DNA of 64,000 nucleotides from Arthrobacter sp. MYb229. GTDB taxonomy: Bacteria > Actinomycetota > Actinomycetes > Actinomycetales > Micrococcaceae. Location of the stretch: positions 930,001 through 994,000 of the forward strand of contig NZ_PCPS01000001.1 in NCBI RefSeq assembly GCF_002975405.1, in the 5' to 3' direction. Within the stretch, counting starts at the first letter, position 1. Each line of letters starts with the position of its first letter. Both the position numbers and the translations under genes were made by a program. The notes beneath the pieces were generated by a model. The model saw only the letters and a program-made list of their open reading frames with translations, searched no databases and was not told where the DNA came from. Of this stretch, positions 1 through 8,348 are shown piece after piece.

Positions 1-255
1 ATACAGCGGCGCCTCGACCGCATCGGAGAATTCGACCGCGGCGCGGATGTGGTCGTCGTGCCCGTGGGTGAGCAAGACGGCCATCACCTCGCGGTCGCCA
101 ACCTGCTCGAGGATCTTCTCCACGTCATGCGCCGGGTCGATCACCATGACCTCGGAATCATCGCCGATGATCCAGACGTTGTTATCGACCTCCCAGGTGC
201 CGCCGTCCAGGGAGAAGGTGCCCGAGGTGACGACGTTCTCGATCTGCGCGCTCAT
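1..255 (-). CDS. MBL-fold metallo-hydrolase, N-terminal part (runs off the window)
   Basis: The first 85 codons of a metallo-beta-lactamase-fold hydrolase are present; the rest lies beyond base 1. The translation begins [19 protein letters not shown] and contains the zinc-binding signature THGHDDH at about residues 64-70, plus an upstream Asp-Pro-Ala-His stretch typical of the fold. Its ATG overlaps the stop of the mycothiol dehydrogenase gene by one base (TAATG), so the two are probably translated together. In actinobacteria a hydrolase of this kind commonly follows the S-(hydroxymethyl)mycothiol dehydrogenase gene and is thought to act on its thioester product. That role is inferred from context. 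Confidence 0.88.
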   Translation of the reverse strand, partial: MSAQIENVVTSGTFSLDGGTWEVDNNVWIIGDDSEVMVIDPAHDVEKILEQVGDREVMAVLLTHGHDDHIRAAVEFSDAVEAPLY

Positions 256-1340
256 TAAAGCTCCACCACCGAACGCAGCACGGTGCCCTCGTGCATCTTG
301 TCGAAGGCCGCCTCGATCTCGTCCAGCTTGATGCGCTCGGTGACGAAGGCATCCAGATCCAACCGGCCCTGCTTGTACTGCTCAACGAGCATCGGGAAGT
401 CGCGCGAAGGCAGGCAGTCGCCGTACCAAGAGGACTTCAGCGAACCGCCGTGGCCGAAGACGTCCAGCAGCGGCAGTTCCAGCTTCATCTCCGGGGTAGG
501 CACCCCGACCAGCACCACGCGGCCGGCAAGGTCGCGGGCGTAGAAGGCCTGCTTGTAGGTTTCCGGGCGGCCCACCGCGTCGATGACCACGTCGGCGCCG
601 AAGCCGCCGGTCAGTTCCTTGATCGCTTCGATCGGATCGACCTTCGAGGAATCGACGGTGTGGGTGGCGCCGAGCTGCGTGGCGGTCTCCAGCTTCGTCG
701 GGTTCAAATCCACGGCGATGATGGTGGTCGCTCCGGCCAGCTTGGCGCCGGCGATCGCTGCCACGCCCACGCCGCCGCAGCCGATAACCGCTACGGACTC
801 GCCGCGCTTGACCTCACCGGTGTTCATGGCCGCACCGATGCCGGCCATCACGCCGCAGCCGAGCAGGCCCACGGCGGCGGCGTCTGCGTCCTCGTCCACC
901 TTGGTGCACTGCCCGGCGGCTACCAGGGTCTTCTGGGCGAAGGATCCGATGCCCAACGCTGGGGAAAGCTCGGTGCCGTCCTCCAAAGTCATCTTCTGGG
1001 TGGCGTTCGCGGTATTGAAGCAGTACTGCGCCTGCCCCTTGGCGCAGGCGCGGCACTGGCCGCAGACCGCACGCCAGTTCAGGATTACCCGGTCGCCTAC
1101 GACCACATTGGTGACGTTCTCACCGATCTGGCTGACTACCGCGGTGGACTCGTGGCCCAGCAGGTACGGGTAGTCGTTGCCGATGCCGCCGAGCTTGTAG
1201 TGCAGATCGGTGTGGCAGACGCCGGCGGTCAGTACATCGACGATGACCTCTCCGGGTCCCGGGTCCGGAACGATGATATCGACGACCTCTACCGGGGCGT
1301 CTTTGGCGCGGGAAATAACGGCTTTGACCTTATGCGGCAT
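255..1340 (-). CDS. mscR: S-(hydroxymethyl)mycothiol dehydrogenase
   Basis: A 361-residue zinc-dependent class III alcohol dehydrogenase. This subfamily oxidises the formaldehyde-mycothiol adduct with NAD and is the actinobacterial counterpart of glutathione-dependent formaldehyde dehydrogenase. Visible features are the catalytic zinc site GVCHTDLHY and GHES, a structural zinc cluster [15 protein letters not shown] (about residues 94-108), and the Rossmann motif [13 protein letters not shown]. The start is supported by AGGAG about eight bases upstream. The gene overlaps the following MBL-fold hydrolase gene by one base, which fits a two-gene formaldehyde detoxification unit in the cytoplasm. 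A weak TAGCAT -10 element lies about 50 bases upstream. Length and motifs agree well with the family. Confidence 0.92.
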   Translation of the reverse strand: MPHKVKAVISRAKDAPVEVVDIIVPDPGPGEVIVDVLTAGVCHTDLHYKLGGIGNDYPYLLGHESTAVVSQIGENVTNVVVGDRVILNWRAVCGQCRACAKGQAQYCFNTANATQKMTLEDGTELSPALGIGSFAQKTLVAAGQCTKVDEDADAAAVGLLGCGVMAGIGAAMNTGEVKRGESVAVIGCGGVGVAAIAGAKLAGATTIIAVDLNPTKLETATQLGATHTVDSSKVDPIEAIKELTGGFGADVVIDAVGRPETYKQAFYARDLAGRVVLVGVPTPEMKLELPLLDVFGHGGSLKSSWYGDCLPSRDFPMLVEQYKQGRLDLDAFVTERIKLDEIEAAFDKMHEGTVLRSVVEL

Positions 1341-1495
1341 GGATTTGCTCCTGGGTTTAATTGTTCGTGTGTCTTGATGCTATCGGTGTGCTCCAAGCTA
1401 ATCGAGTATTCGGGACACAGTGACGTGAGAAGTTTCGCGCGCGGCGTAGTCGAGGGCACCGACCGCGCTGCGCTCGGCCATGGCCATGCGGCGGA

Positions 1496-1939
1496 TCAGG
1501 CCGTAATGAGGAGCAGAAGTGATCCGGCCGCGGAGCCTGCTGCACGCAGCACATTAACCCGGTGCCAGCGGGGCCGATAGCGCGCCCACGGTAGCGTTGC
1601 GCGCTGCAGGGCACGGTTCAAGGGAACACTGAGGAAGATGGTGAGCAGGGCGCCGGACAGCACCAGTGCCGAGCCCAGTGCAGGGACCAGGAGGCCCTGC
1701 GCTAAGGCGTATGCAGTGTAGCCGAGACTGCCGACGAGGCTAAGGAAAAATAAGCTGAGAAACGCGGGCCGTTCGGCGTGCTGGTTCACCGAGATCATGA
1801 AGTCTCCGGCTGCCGAATCCTGGACCGAGGCCAAGGCAGGGAGGACCGTGAGCGCGAAGGCGGCATAAAAACCTGCAACAATCCCGGAGCTGGTAATAGT
1901 TGTTATGAGCAATGTGGCCGCTAGCCATTCGGGGATCAT
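1496..1939 (-). CDS. DUF1772 (anthrone oxygenase-like) membrane protein
   Basis: A 147-residue protein with four predicted hydrophobic segments: about residues 7-28 (TTITSSGIVAGFYAAFAL), 58-78, 83-103 and 132-146. The pattern of an early Gly-rich membrane segment followed by short helices and a basic stretch with Asn (VPLNRAL) fits the DUF1772/anthrone oxygenase-like family, whose biochemical role in bacteria is not established. It diverges from the AraC-type gene across about 50 bases, so that regulator may control it. The family call is by eye. Confidence 0.7.
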   Translation of the reverse strand: MIPEWLAATLLITTITSSGIVAGFYAAFALTVLPALASVQDSAAGDFMISVNQHAERPAFLSLFFLSLVGSLGYTAYALAQGLLVPALGSALVLSGALLTIFLSVPLNRALQRATLPWARYRPRWHRVNVLRAAGSAAGSLLLLITA

Positions 1940-1989
1940 GCCACCGCCCCTGGCCGGGGTGTGAGAGCTGAGAAGGGAGCCGTTTTCCT

Positions 1990-3003
1990 ATGCATGGTAC
2001 TCATTCAAGCGCACGGATCGCAGATGCAGAATGTTTGAAACTCGACAAAACATGCGTCATCGTCCAATCTGAGGGAGTGACCGCTCAAGATGCCTTTCCT
2101 GCGGGGCCGCGTGCCCGTGACGGCTTCATCCTGCGCATGAGCATGGCAGGGAACTGGCAAGTCGAAGTCCAAGATCGCTGCGCGTTGACAATCCTGGCGG
2201 TGCGTACCGGATCTTGCGCGGTGCAGCGAGGCGAAGCAACGATCCAAGCTGAACCGGGAAACCTAGTGGTCATTCACGGGACGGCGCCTTATCGGGTGCT
2301 TGCGGACAGCACGCAGCCGCGTGCCGCCGCCGTTGAAACATACCTCATTGGACCAGGCCAGCAATGCCTCGGCCCTGCGGCGCAGCCGGTCACTGAGACG
2401 CTGCGCCACGGCGTCCGCTCGTGGGGTAACGCCCGCGACGGGGCGGACCAATTGCTGGTCTGCACCTTCACCACAACCAGTGCGATTACCGACCTGATCT
2501 GCGAGGGGCGAGCGCTACGCCTGATAGATGATGCAGCGCTCTGGAATTGGGCTGAGCTGCTGCACCTTGAAGCCGAGCGGCAAGGACCTGTGCAGTCGCT
2601 GGTCTTGGATCGGCTTTTGGATATCCTCGCGCTCCAAGTGCTGCAGCAAATGCCGGGGGCCGGCATGGTCCCAGGTGCAAAACCGGGGATTTCAGCCGCG
2701 GTGGGGGCAATGTGGTCCGCTCCGGCGGAGCCCTGGAATGTGGCACTGCTCGCCGGGATCGCTGCCATGTCCCGTTCGGCCTTTTCTGCGGCGTTTCATG
2801 AAGCCATGGGAATGCCACCGGTTGGATACCTCACCCGGTTGCGTCTGGCGCTGGCCTGGGATGCCCTGCAGAACACCAATTCTCCATTGGGGCAGATAGC
2901 CGGTGAGGTCGGCTATTCCTCCGCTTTTGCCCTGAGCGCTGCCATTCGTCGAGTCTATTCGGCAAGTCCCTCTGAAATTCGGATGCTCCGAAGGAACGGT
3001 TGA
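1990..3003 (+). CDS. AraC family transcriptional regulator
   Basis: A 337-residue regulator. The N-terminal two thirds resemble a cupin-type sensing domain. The C-terminal 100 residues carry the AraC double helix-turn-helix: a first helix pair around MSRSAFSAAFHEAMGMPPVGYL and a second around GQIAGEVGYSSAFALSAAIRRVY, ending in the usual SPSEIR segment. A GAAGGGAG ribosome site lies about 11 bases upstream of the ATG. It diverges from the DUF1772 gene, the likeliest target. The ligand cannot be read from the sequence. Confidence 0.88.
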   Translation: MHGTHSSARIADAECLKLDKTCVIVQSEGVTAQDAFPAGPRARDGFILRMSMAGNWQVEVQDRCALTILAVRTGSCAVQRGEATIQAEPGNLVVIHGTAPYRVLADSTQPRAAAVETYLIGPGQQCLGPAAQPVTETLRHGVRSWGNARDGADQLLVCTFTTTSAITDLICEGRALRLIDDAALWNWAELLHLEAERQGPVQSLVLDRLLDILALQVLQQMPGAGMVPGAKPGISAAVGAMWSAPAEPWNVALLAGIAAMSRSAFSAAFHEAMGMPPVGYLTRLRLALAWDALQNTNSPLGQIAGEVGYSSAFALSAAIRRVYSASPSEIRMLRRNG

Positions 3004-3027
3004 ACCCTCCGCCGGCTCAACCGTTCC
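2993..3027 (+). terminator. Hairpin overlapping the AraC gene stop codon
   Basis: An 11-base perfect inverted repeat (GGAACGGTTGA and TCAACCGTTCC) with a 13-base loop spans the AraC-type stop codon. No U-tract follows, so a termination role is likely but not certain. Confidence 0.5.
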
Positions 3028-3309
3028 TCACGCTGTGCAACGTCAAGGTACGCCACTTGGCGGCGTGAGCCACGGGCCAACGAACGTGGAGTTCCATCCC
3101 GGTCGGCCGGGTCTCATTTTTAGGTAATAGGCCAGCGGCCGCAAATGGGTTCGGTCCGGTAGCCAACTTCGTCTCAGAGCTTTCCTTGCCCTTGATCTGC
3201 GTGCTTCAGGGCGCGGACCCGCGTAGCGCCAGAGCCCTAGGCATGGACGGGGCTGTGATTACTTGCCCGGCGCTAAACTGTCCGTCGAGCTGACTAGCGT
3301 AACTGTTGT
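3028..3309. other. Intergenic stretch with no recognised gene
   Basis: About 280 bases between the AraC-type gene and the SOS box of the DUF6504 gene. I see no ORF with a ribosome site or biased third positions. It probably carries the upstream part of the SOS promoter; a TAGCGT hexamer near 3295 could be a -10 element. Confidence 0.5.
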
Positions 3310-3325
3310 TCGAACACGTATTCGA
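3310..3325 (+). promoter_or_regulatory. LexA (SOS) box upstream of DUF6504-dnaE2
   Basis: TCGAACACGTATTCGA is a near-perfect 16-base palindrome. It matches the actinobacterial SOS consensus TCGAAC-N4-GTTCGA at all but one arm position (A for G at position 11). It lies 35 bases upstream of the DUF6504 start, next to a translesion polymerase gene, as expected for LexA control. Confidence 0.8.
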
Positions 3326-3360
3326 ATAAGATTGAGTTAGTAGGGTTGAAGGAGTTGCAC

Positions 3361-3675
3361 GTGGGCATTTTTACCGAGTCGATCCAGGTTTCCTGCGCCC
3401 CAAGCGGGGTGCCGTTGCGGGTTTCCTGGCAGGGGTGCGAATATCGGCTGGTCGCCGAGCCGCAACGGTGGTTCGAACGCCGCAAATGGTGGGACGAAAA
3501 CCTGCGCATACCCCGCGGAATCGGCGCTGGACTAGCGGATTACGAGATCTGGCGGCTGGAGATTACCCAAGCAGTGGACCGCGGCCCCACGCGGAGCATC
3601 GACGTCAGCTTCGACCCGCAATCCACGCGCTGGCGGCTGATCCGGGTGAATCAGGAGTTGCCAATCAGCGCCTGA
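3361..3675 (+). CDS. DUF6504 family protein of the SOS mutagenesis locus
   Basis: A 104-residue protein. I chose the GTG at 3361 because GAAGGAG lies six bases upstream; a TTG at 3346 would place the ribosome site inside the gene. The protein is rich in Trp and Arg (QRWFERRKWWDE, and WRLEITQ near the middle), with an SIDVSFDP segment towards the C-terminus. Small proteins of this type are commonly found next to dnaE2 or imuB in actinobacteria; their function is unknown. A LexA box lies upstream and dnaE2 follows after 71 bases, so DNA-damage induction is likely. Confidence 0.72.
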   Translation: MGIFTESIQVSCAPSGVPLRVSWQGCEYRLVAEPQRWFERRKWWDENLRIPRGIGAGLADYEIWRLEITQAVDRGPTRSIDVSFDPQSTRWRLIRVNQELPISA

Positions 3676-3696
3676 CCGGGCATAAATGCACATCTT

Positions 3697-3712
3697 TCGA
3701 AACTTTGTTCTA
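3697..3712 (+). promoter_or_regulatory. Second, weaker LexA-like box in front of dnaE2
   Basis: TCGAAACTTTGTTCTA matches TCGAAC-N4-GTTCGA with two mismatches (positions 6 and 15). It sits 34 bases upstream of the dnaE2 ATG. An independent SOS promoter for dnaE2 is plausible. Confidence 0.6.
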
Positions 3713-3746
3713 ATGGTATTCCTACGCTGTTTCGAAGGATCCGCCC

Positions 3747-6700
3747 ATGAGCTTCACCCACCTGAACGTCACCTCCTCCTATAGCGCGCACTATGGCGTC
3801 TCCAGCCCGCCCCAGCTGGCGGCCGCCGCCCGAGCGCAGGGAGCCGAGGCGCTGGCGCTCACCGACCGAGACGGGCTCTTCGGCGCGGTCAAGCATGTCG
3901 GAGCCTGCCTCGCCGAGGGGCTGCGCCCGATCCTCGGAGTGAACCTCGCGGTGCTTGACGGCCAGGGAAAACCCGCCGGACGCATCATCCTGCTCGCCCG
4001 CGGAAACACCCAAGGACGCGGATACGCCGCGCTGTGCCGCGCGGTCTCCGCGGCGCACCAGAACCCGCGCGGAATCATCGGGCTGAGCCAAGCCGACCTG
4101 GCGCAGCGGCTGGCCGGCGGGCAACTGATGCTGCTGCTCGGTGCCGAATCCGACGTGTCGCGGGCCATCGAGCGCGGTAAATACTCCCAGGCCCGGGCGC
4201 TGATGGCCCACTGGAAGAAGCTGGCCGGCGGGCAGCTGCGCGCAGAAATCACCACCCACCTCTCCGCTCCCGGCAAGCGCTACAGCCTGGGCTTCGCCAG
4301 CAAGCTGCTGCGCTTCGCCGCGGAGCTCGGCGTCGCCCCGGTGCTCAGCAACGCGGTGCGCTATGCCGATGCCGATGGGGCGGTCACCGCCGACATCCTC
4401 GACTCGGCCCGGGTGCTGGGCAGGCTCAGCGCCTTGGAAGAGCTGCAGCCCACCGGGCAGGGATGGCTGAAAGCCCCGGCCCAGATGCACCAGCTAGCCC
4501 AAGATCTCTCCCGGGTGACCGAACGCGCCTGGGCCTATAGGCTCCTGCGCAATACCGAGCAGCTCGCCGACTGGGCGGCGCTGGATGCGCATACGGATCT
4601 TGGCTGGAAGCAGCCGGTGATCCCCGAAGCGAAAATCATCGGCTTGCACCGTCCGGCCCAGCAGGAACTGACCGAACGAGTCTTCGCCGCCGCACCGCGC
4701 CTGCTGCCGAACACCAAGCGCAGCGAGATCGAAAAGCAGCTGGCCCTGGAGCTGGGGGTGATCGAAAGGCTGGACTTCGCCGGCTACTTCCTCACCGTCG
4801 CCGAAACCGTCAACCTGATCACCGGCATGGGCGTGCGGGTGGCTGCCCGCGGCTCCGGCGCCTCCTCCCTGGTCAACTACCTGCTGGGGATCAGCCAGGT
4901 CAACCCGCTGCAGCACGACCTGGTCTTCGAACGCTTCCTCTCCGATACCCGCACTACCTTGCCGGATATCGACATCGACGTGGAATCCGCGCGCCGCCAC
5001 GAGATCTACCACAAGATCTTCGACACCTATGGGGAGGAGCGCGTGAGCCTGATGAGCATGCAAAACGCCTACCGGGCACGCGGCGCCGTCCGCGACGCCG
5101 GAGCCGCCCTCGGCCTGGAGCAGGAACAGGTCGACGAGATCGCCAAGCAGCTCTGGCGCTTCTCCGCCTCCTCCTTCCGCGAGGCGCTGGAGGAAAAGCC
5201 GGAGCTCGCCCCCTTGGCCAAGCGCATCACCTCCGACGGGCAGCTGGACATCCTCATCGACGCGACCGAACGCCTGGACCGGCTGCCACGGCATATCTCC
5301 ATGCACCCCTGCGGGGTGATCCTCTCCGACGCGAGCCTGCTGGACCGCACCCCGGTGCAACCCTCCGGGATGGGGCTGCCCATGAGCCAGTACGACAAGC
5401 ACGATATGGACCTGATGGGGCTGATCAAGCTCGACGTGCTCGGGGTGCGCATGCAATCGGCGATCGCCTACACGCTAGCGGAGATCAAGCGCCTGCATCC
5501 CTCCCGGCAGTCGGTCGCCCGCGCCGGGGGACACCGGCAGCCGGAGTACATCGAAGCGGACGGGCAGATCGACTTCGCCCGCGTTCCGCTGGATGACCCG
5601 ATCACCTACGAGCTGATCCGCTCCACCCACACCCTGGGCTGCTTCCAAATCGAATCCCCGGGCCAACGCGAACTGATCGGCAAGCTCGCCCCTACCGAAT
5701 TCAACGACCTCATCATCGACATCTCGCTCTTCCGCCCCGGGCCCATGCAATCGAATATGGTCAAGCCCTACCTGGAGCACCGCCACGGTTTCGCTCCCGA
5801 GCAGTTCCTGCACCCGGATCTGAAGCCTGCGCTCGCCGAAACCCATGGGGTCACCGTCTTCCACGAACAGGTGCTGCGCATGCTCCATGTGATGACCGGC
5901 TGCACCCTGGGGATGGCAGATGTCTACCGCCGGCATCTGGGCAACCCGGCCCAGGAACCCGCGGTCGAAAAATTCTTCCGCACCAACGCCACGCGAAAGG
6001 GCTACGCGCCGGAGATCATCGATAAGGTCTGGAAGGTGCTCGCAGGCTTCGGCTCCTTCGGCTTCTGCAAGGCCCATGGGGCGGCCTTCGCCGTACCCAC
6101 CTACCATTCGGCCTGGTTGAAGGCGCACCATCCCGAGGCATTCCTCGCCGGCATCTGGGAGCACGACCCGGGCATGTACCCCAAACGCCTGCTGGTCTCC
6201 GAGGCGCGCCGGATGAACATTCCCATCCTCCCGCTGGACGTCAACCTCTCCACCGGCCATTATCGAGTCGAACGCGTGTTCGAACATGCCGTGCGCGGCA
6301 CCCCGATCGTCCCGCGCGCCGCCGGAACCATCCGTCCCGGCCAATACGGCATCCGCCTGGCCTTCCGCGACATCCACCAGCTGAGCGAACGCGAGGTCAC
6401 CCGGCTGGTCGCCGGGCAACCCTATGACAGCCTCGCGGACGTCCGCCAACGCGCCGGCCTGTCCCGGCGCAGCTACCAGAACCTCGCGGCGCTCGGCGTC
6501 TTCGATTCGCTCCTTGCCGGCACCAGCAGGGCGGACACCATCGCCCACACCCAATCCATGGCGCACGCCAGCATCCCGGCCAAATACCGGCCCGGCCCCG
6601 GACAGCTCGCCCTGCCGCTGGGCGCCATTGAGCACATCAAGGCCACCGGCGCGCAGTTGAGCACCGAAGAGGTAGTGCGCACCGAACTGGACCTGCTGCA

Positions 6701-7202
6701 CCTGGACGTGAGCGAGCACCTGATCACCTCCTACCGCACGCGCCTGGACCACCTGCCGATCACCCAGGCGGTGGAACTGCTGCACCTGCGCAACGGCGCC
6801 GAAGTGCTGGTGGCCGGGGTGCGCATCGCCACGCAGACCCCGCCGATGCGCGGAGGCAAGCGGGTGGTCTTCATCTCGATCGACGACGGGTCAGGCTGTG
6901 TGGATGCCACCTTCTTCGATGACACCCAGCAGCGCACCGGACCGCTGCTCTTCTCCACGCGCATGCTGCTGATCCACGGCATCACCCGGCGCACCGGCCC
7001 GCGCGGCATCTCCCTGCAGGCGCTGAACGCCTGGGACCTGCACGCCCCGGATACGCTGCCGGGCGCCGGGTACCTGGAATCGGCGGCCCGCCCGAAACCC
7101 AGCTACCGGCCCAAGCTCGGCCAAGGCGCCGCGGGAGGGCAGAGCGTAGGCGAACTGGCCAAGCGCATGGACGCCGAGGGGCTGGACCAGCGCGGGGCTT
7201 AG
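3747..7202 (+). CDS. dnaE2: Error-prone DNA polymerase III alpha subunit (DnaE2 type)
   Basis: A 1151-residue C-family DNA polymerase. An N-terminal PHP domain (about residues 1-200) is followed by palm, fingers and an OB-fold (about 1018-1070, GVRIATQTPPMRGGKRVVF). The catalytic aspartates are in PDIDIDVES (about 405-413), with a further Asp in LIKLDVLG (about 560). The PHP metal site looks degraded: the usual HLxVHS reads HLNVTSSYS, with Thr for the second His. DnaE2 carries out SOS-induced mutagenic lesion bypass, normally with ImuA' and ImuB; neither is encoded nearby. AAGG lies about eight bases upstream of the ATG, and a LexA-like box precedes it. Confidence 0.9.
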   Translation: MSFTHLNVTSSYSAHYGVSSPPQLAAAARAQGAEALALTDRDGLFGAVKHVGACLAEGLRPILGVNLAVLDGQGKPAGRIILLARGNTQGRGYAALCRAVSAAHQNPRGIIGLSQADLAQRLAGGQLMLLLGAESDVSRAIERGKYSQARALMAHWKKLAGGQLRAEITTHLSAPGKRYSLGFASKLLRFAAELGVAPVLSNAVRYADADGAVTADILDSARVLGRLSALEELQPTGQGWLKAPAQMHQLAQDLSRVTERAWAYRLLRNTEQLADWAALDAHTDLGWKQPVIPEAKIIGLHRPAQQELTERVFAAAPRLLPNTKRSEIEKQLALELGVIERLDFAGYFLTVAETVNLITGMGVRVAARGSGASSLVNYLLGISQVNPLQHDLVFERFLSDTRTTLPDIDIDVESARRHEIYHKIFDTYGEERVSLMSMQNAYRARGAVRDAGAALGLEQEQVDEIAKQLWRFSASSFREALEEKPELAPLAKRITSDGQLDILIDATERLDRLPRHISMHPCGVILSDASLLDRTPVQPSGMGLPMSQYDKHDMDLMGLIKLDVLGVRMQSAIAYTLAEIKRLHPSRQSVARAGGHRQPEYIEADGQIDFARVPLDDPITYELIRSTHTLGCFQIESPGQRELIGKLAPTEFNDLIIDISLFRPGPMQSNMVKPYLEHRHGFAPEQFLHPDLKPALAETHGVTVFHEQVLRMLHVMTGCTLGMADVYRRHLGNPAQEPAVEKFFRTNATRKGYAPEIIDKVWKVLAGFGSFGFCKAHGAAFAVPTYHSAWLKAHHPEAFLAGIWEHDPGMYPKRLLVSEARRMNIPILPLDVNLSTGHYRVERVFEHAVRGTPIVPRAAGTIRPGQYGIRLAFRDIHQLSEREVTRLVAGQPYDSLADVRQRAGLSRRSYQNLAALGVFDSLLAGTSRADTIAHTQSMAHASIPAKYRPGPGQLALPLGAIEHIKATGAQLSTEEVVRTELDLLHLDVSEHLITSYRTRLDHLPITQAVELLHLRNGAEVLVAGVRIATQTPPMRGGKRVVFISIDDGSGCVDATFFDDTQQRTGPLLFSTRMLLIHGITRRTGPRGISLQALNAWDLHAPDTLPGAGYLESAARPKPSYRPKLGQGAAGGQSVGELAKRMDAEGLDQRGA

Positions 7203-7211
7203 GATCATTGC

Positions 7212-7820
7212 ATGAGCACCAGTCCAGACAACCGGCCACGGCGCCTGCGAACGGAAATTCCCAAGCCGCTGGATCCCGCCCTGGTGGCAAGCCTGGGCGC
7301 GGCGGACCTCGGGCTGCGCCGCGGAGTCGTTGCCCTGGCTGCGCCGTCGCCGCGCTGGGCCGAGGCCTTCACCGGCGTGGCGAACGTCTTGAACGCGACC
7401 CGGCCCGCAGGTATCGGGGCCATCGAGCATATCGGCTCGACCGCCGTTCCCGGGCTTGCCGCCAAGCCGATCCTCGACCTCGCCATCGGGTTCGCGGCGG
7501 AGGCAAATCTAGACCGCATCCATCCGTGGTTGCTGGGCCTGGGCTTTCTCTGCCTCGGCGAAAAGGACGCCAGCCGTCCGGATTCGATGTATGGATTCGA
7601 AATCGAACCGGGAATCCGGCTGGTCAACGCACACGTCATCGAGCACGGATCACCCGAATGGACCGGCTACCTGGCCTTCCGGAACTATCTGCGAACGCAC
7701 GCAACCGAACGCGACGCCTATGGCGCGCTCAAGCGGAGCGTGGCGTTGCAGAACCCCGGGGACCGCATCGGCTACCTCGCCGGCAAAGCGGAGTTCATCC
7801 ATGCGCGGCGCTCGCACTGA
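7212..7820 (+). CDS. GrpB family (UPF0157) protein
   Basis: A 202-residue protein with the GrpB signature IEHIGSTAVPGLAAKPILDL at about residues 75-94, followed by a conserved RLVNAHV segment and the terminal GYLAGKAEFI. The family adopts a nucleotidyltransferase-like fold, and its substrate is mostly unknown. It begins nine bases after dnaE2 on the same strand and may be cotranscribed. The N-terminal 40 residues before the core are less typical. Confidence 0.82.
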   Translation: MSTSPDNRPRRLRTEIPKPLDPALVASLGAADLGLRRGVVALAAPSPRWAEAFTGVANVLNATRPAGIGAIEHIGSTAVPGLAAKPILDLAIGFAAEANLDRIHPWLLGLGFLCLGEKDASRPDSMYGFEIEPGIRLVNAHVIEHGSPEWTGYLAFRNYLRTHATERDAYGALKRSVALQNPGDRIGYLAGKAEFIHARRSH

Positions 7821-7851
7821 AGAAAACGGGCCAGCAAGCAAACCGCAGCCG

Positions 7852-8292
7852 CTATACCGAAGTCACATGCCCGTCTGCACCAATGACGAACGACGGATTA
7901 TGCACAAAATCCCAGCGGAACCCGTCCGGATCGGCCACGCAGGCACTCATCCCGCCCCACGGCTGCACCGTCGGCTCGGACACCGAGCTAGCCCCGGCAT
8001 CCAGCGCTCGCCGGTAGTGATGTTCGACCTCGGTATCGGAGCGCACATTGTGGCCCAGGGATACCGGGGGAGCCTTCTCGCCGTGGCCGATGTTGCCGTA
8101 TTCGCTGGGCATCTGCGAGACATCCCACAGCGCGAGCATCAGTCCGTGTCCGGCGCGGACGAACGCGATCTCCGGGTGGGCCGGCTGGACCAGCTCGAAC
8201 CCCAGTCCCTCGGTGTAGAACCTTGTTGAAGCACCGACATCGCGCACGCCGAGGGTGATTGCGCTGATGGTCGGTGGGGCCGACTTGTTCAT
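7852..8292 (-). CDS. VOC family (glyoxalase/bleomycin-resistance fold) protein
   Basis: A 146-residue single-chain vicinal oxygen chelate protein with the usual pattern: ITLGVRDVGASTRFYTEGLG at the N-terminus, a central VSLGHNV strand, and CVADPDGFRWDFVHNP near the end, where the Asp-Pro-Asp-Gly turn is characteristic. Substrate cannot be inferred. It lies 56 bases downstream of the MFS gene on the same strand, converges on the GrpB-like gene, and may be cotranscribed with the transporter. Confidence 0.87.
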   Translation of the reverse strand: MNKSAPPTISAITLGVRDVGASTRFYTEGLGFELVQPAHPEIAFVRAGHGLMLALWDVSQMPSEYGNIGHGEKAPPVSLGHNVRSDTEVEHHYRRALDAGASSVSEPTVQPWGGMSACVADPDGFRWDFVHNPSFVIGADGHVTSV

Positions 8293-8348
8293 GGCTCAAG
8301 CCTAGGTCCAGAAGGATCCAAACGGTAGAGGTTCTGCACCCCTGGCGC

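Noticed and set aside
291-1580. 429-residue plus-strand ORF opposite mscR
   Set aside because: mscR has full catalytic motifs and a ribosome site; the plus-strand reading has neither.
3747-7202. Intein in dnaE2
   Set aside because: The polymerase reads through at normal length without an intein splice junction or endonuclease domain.
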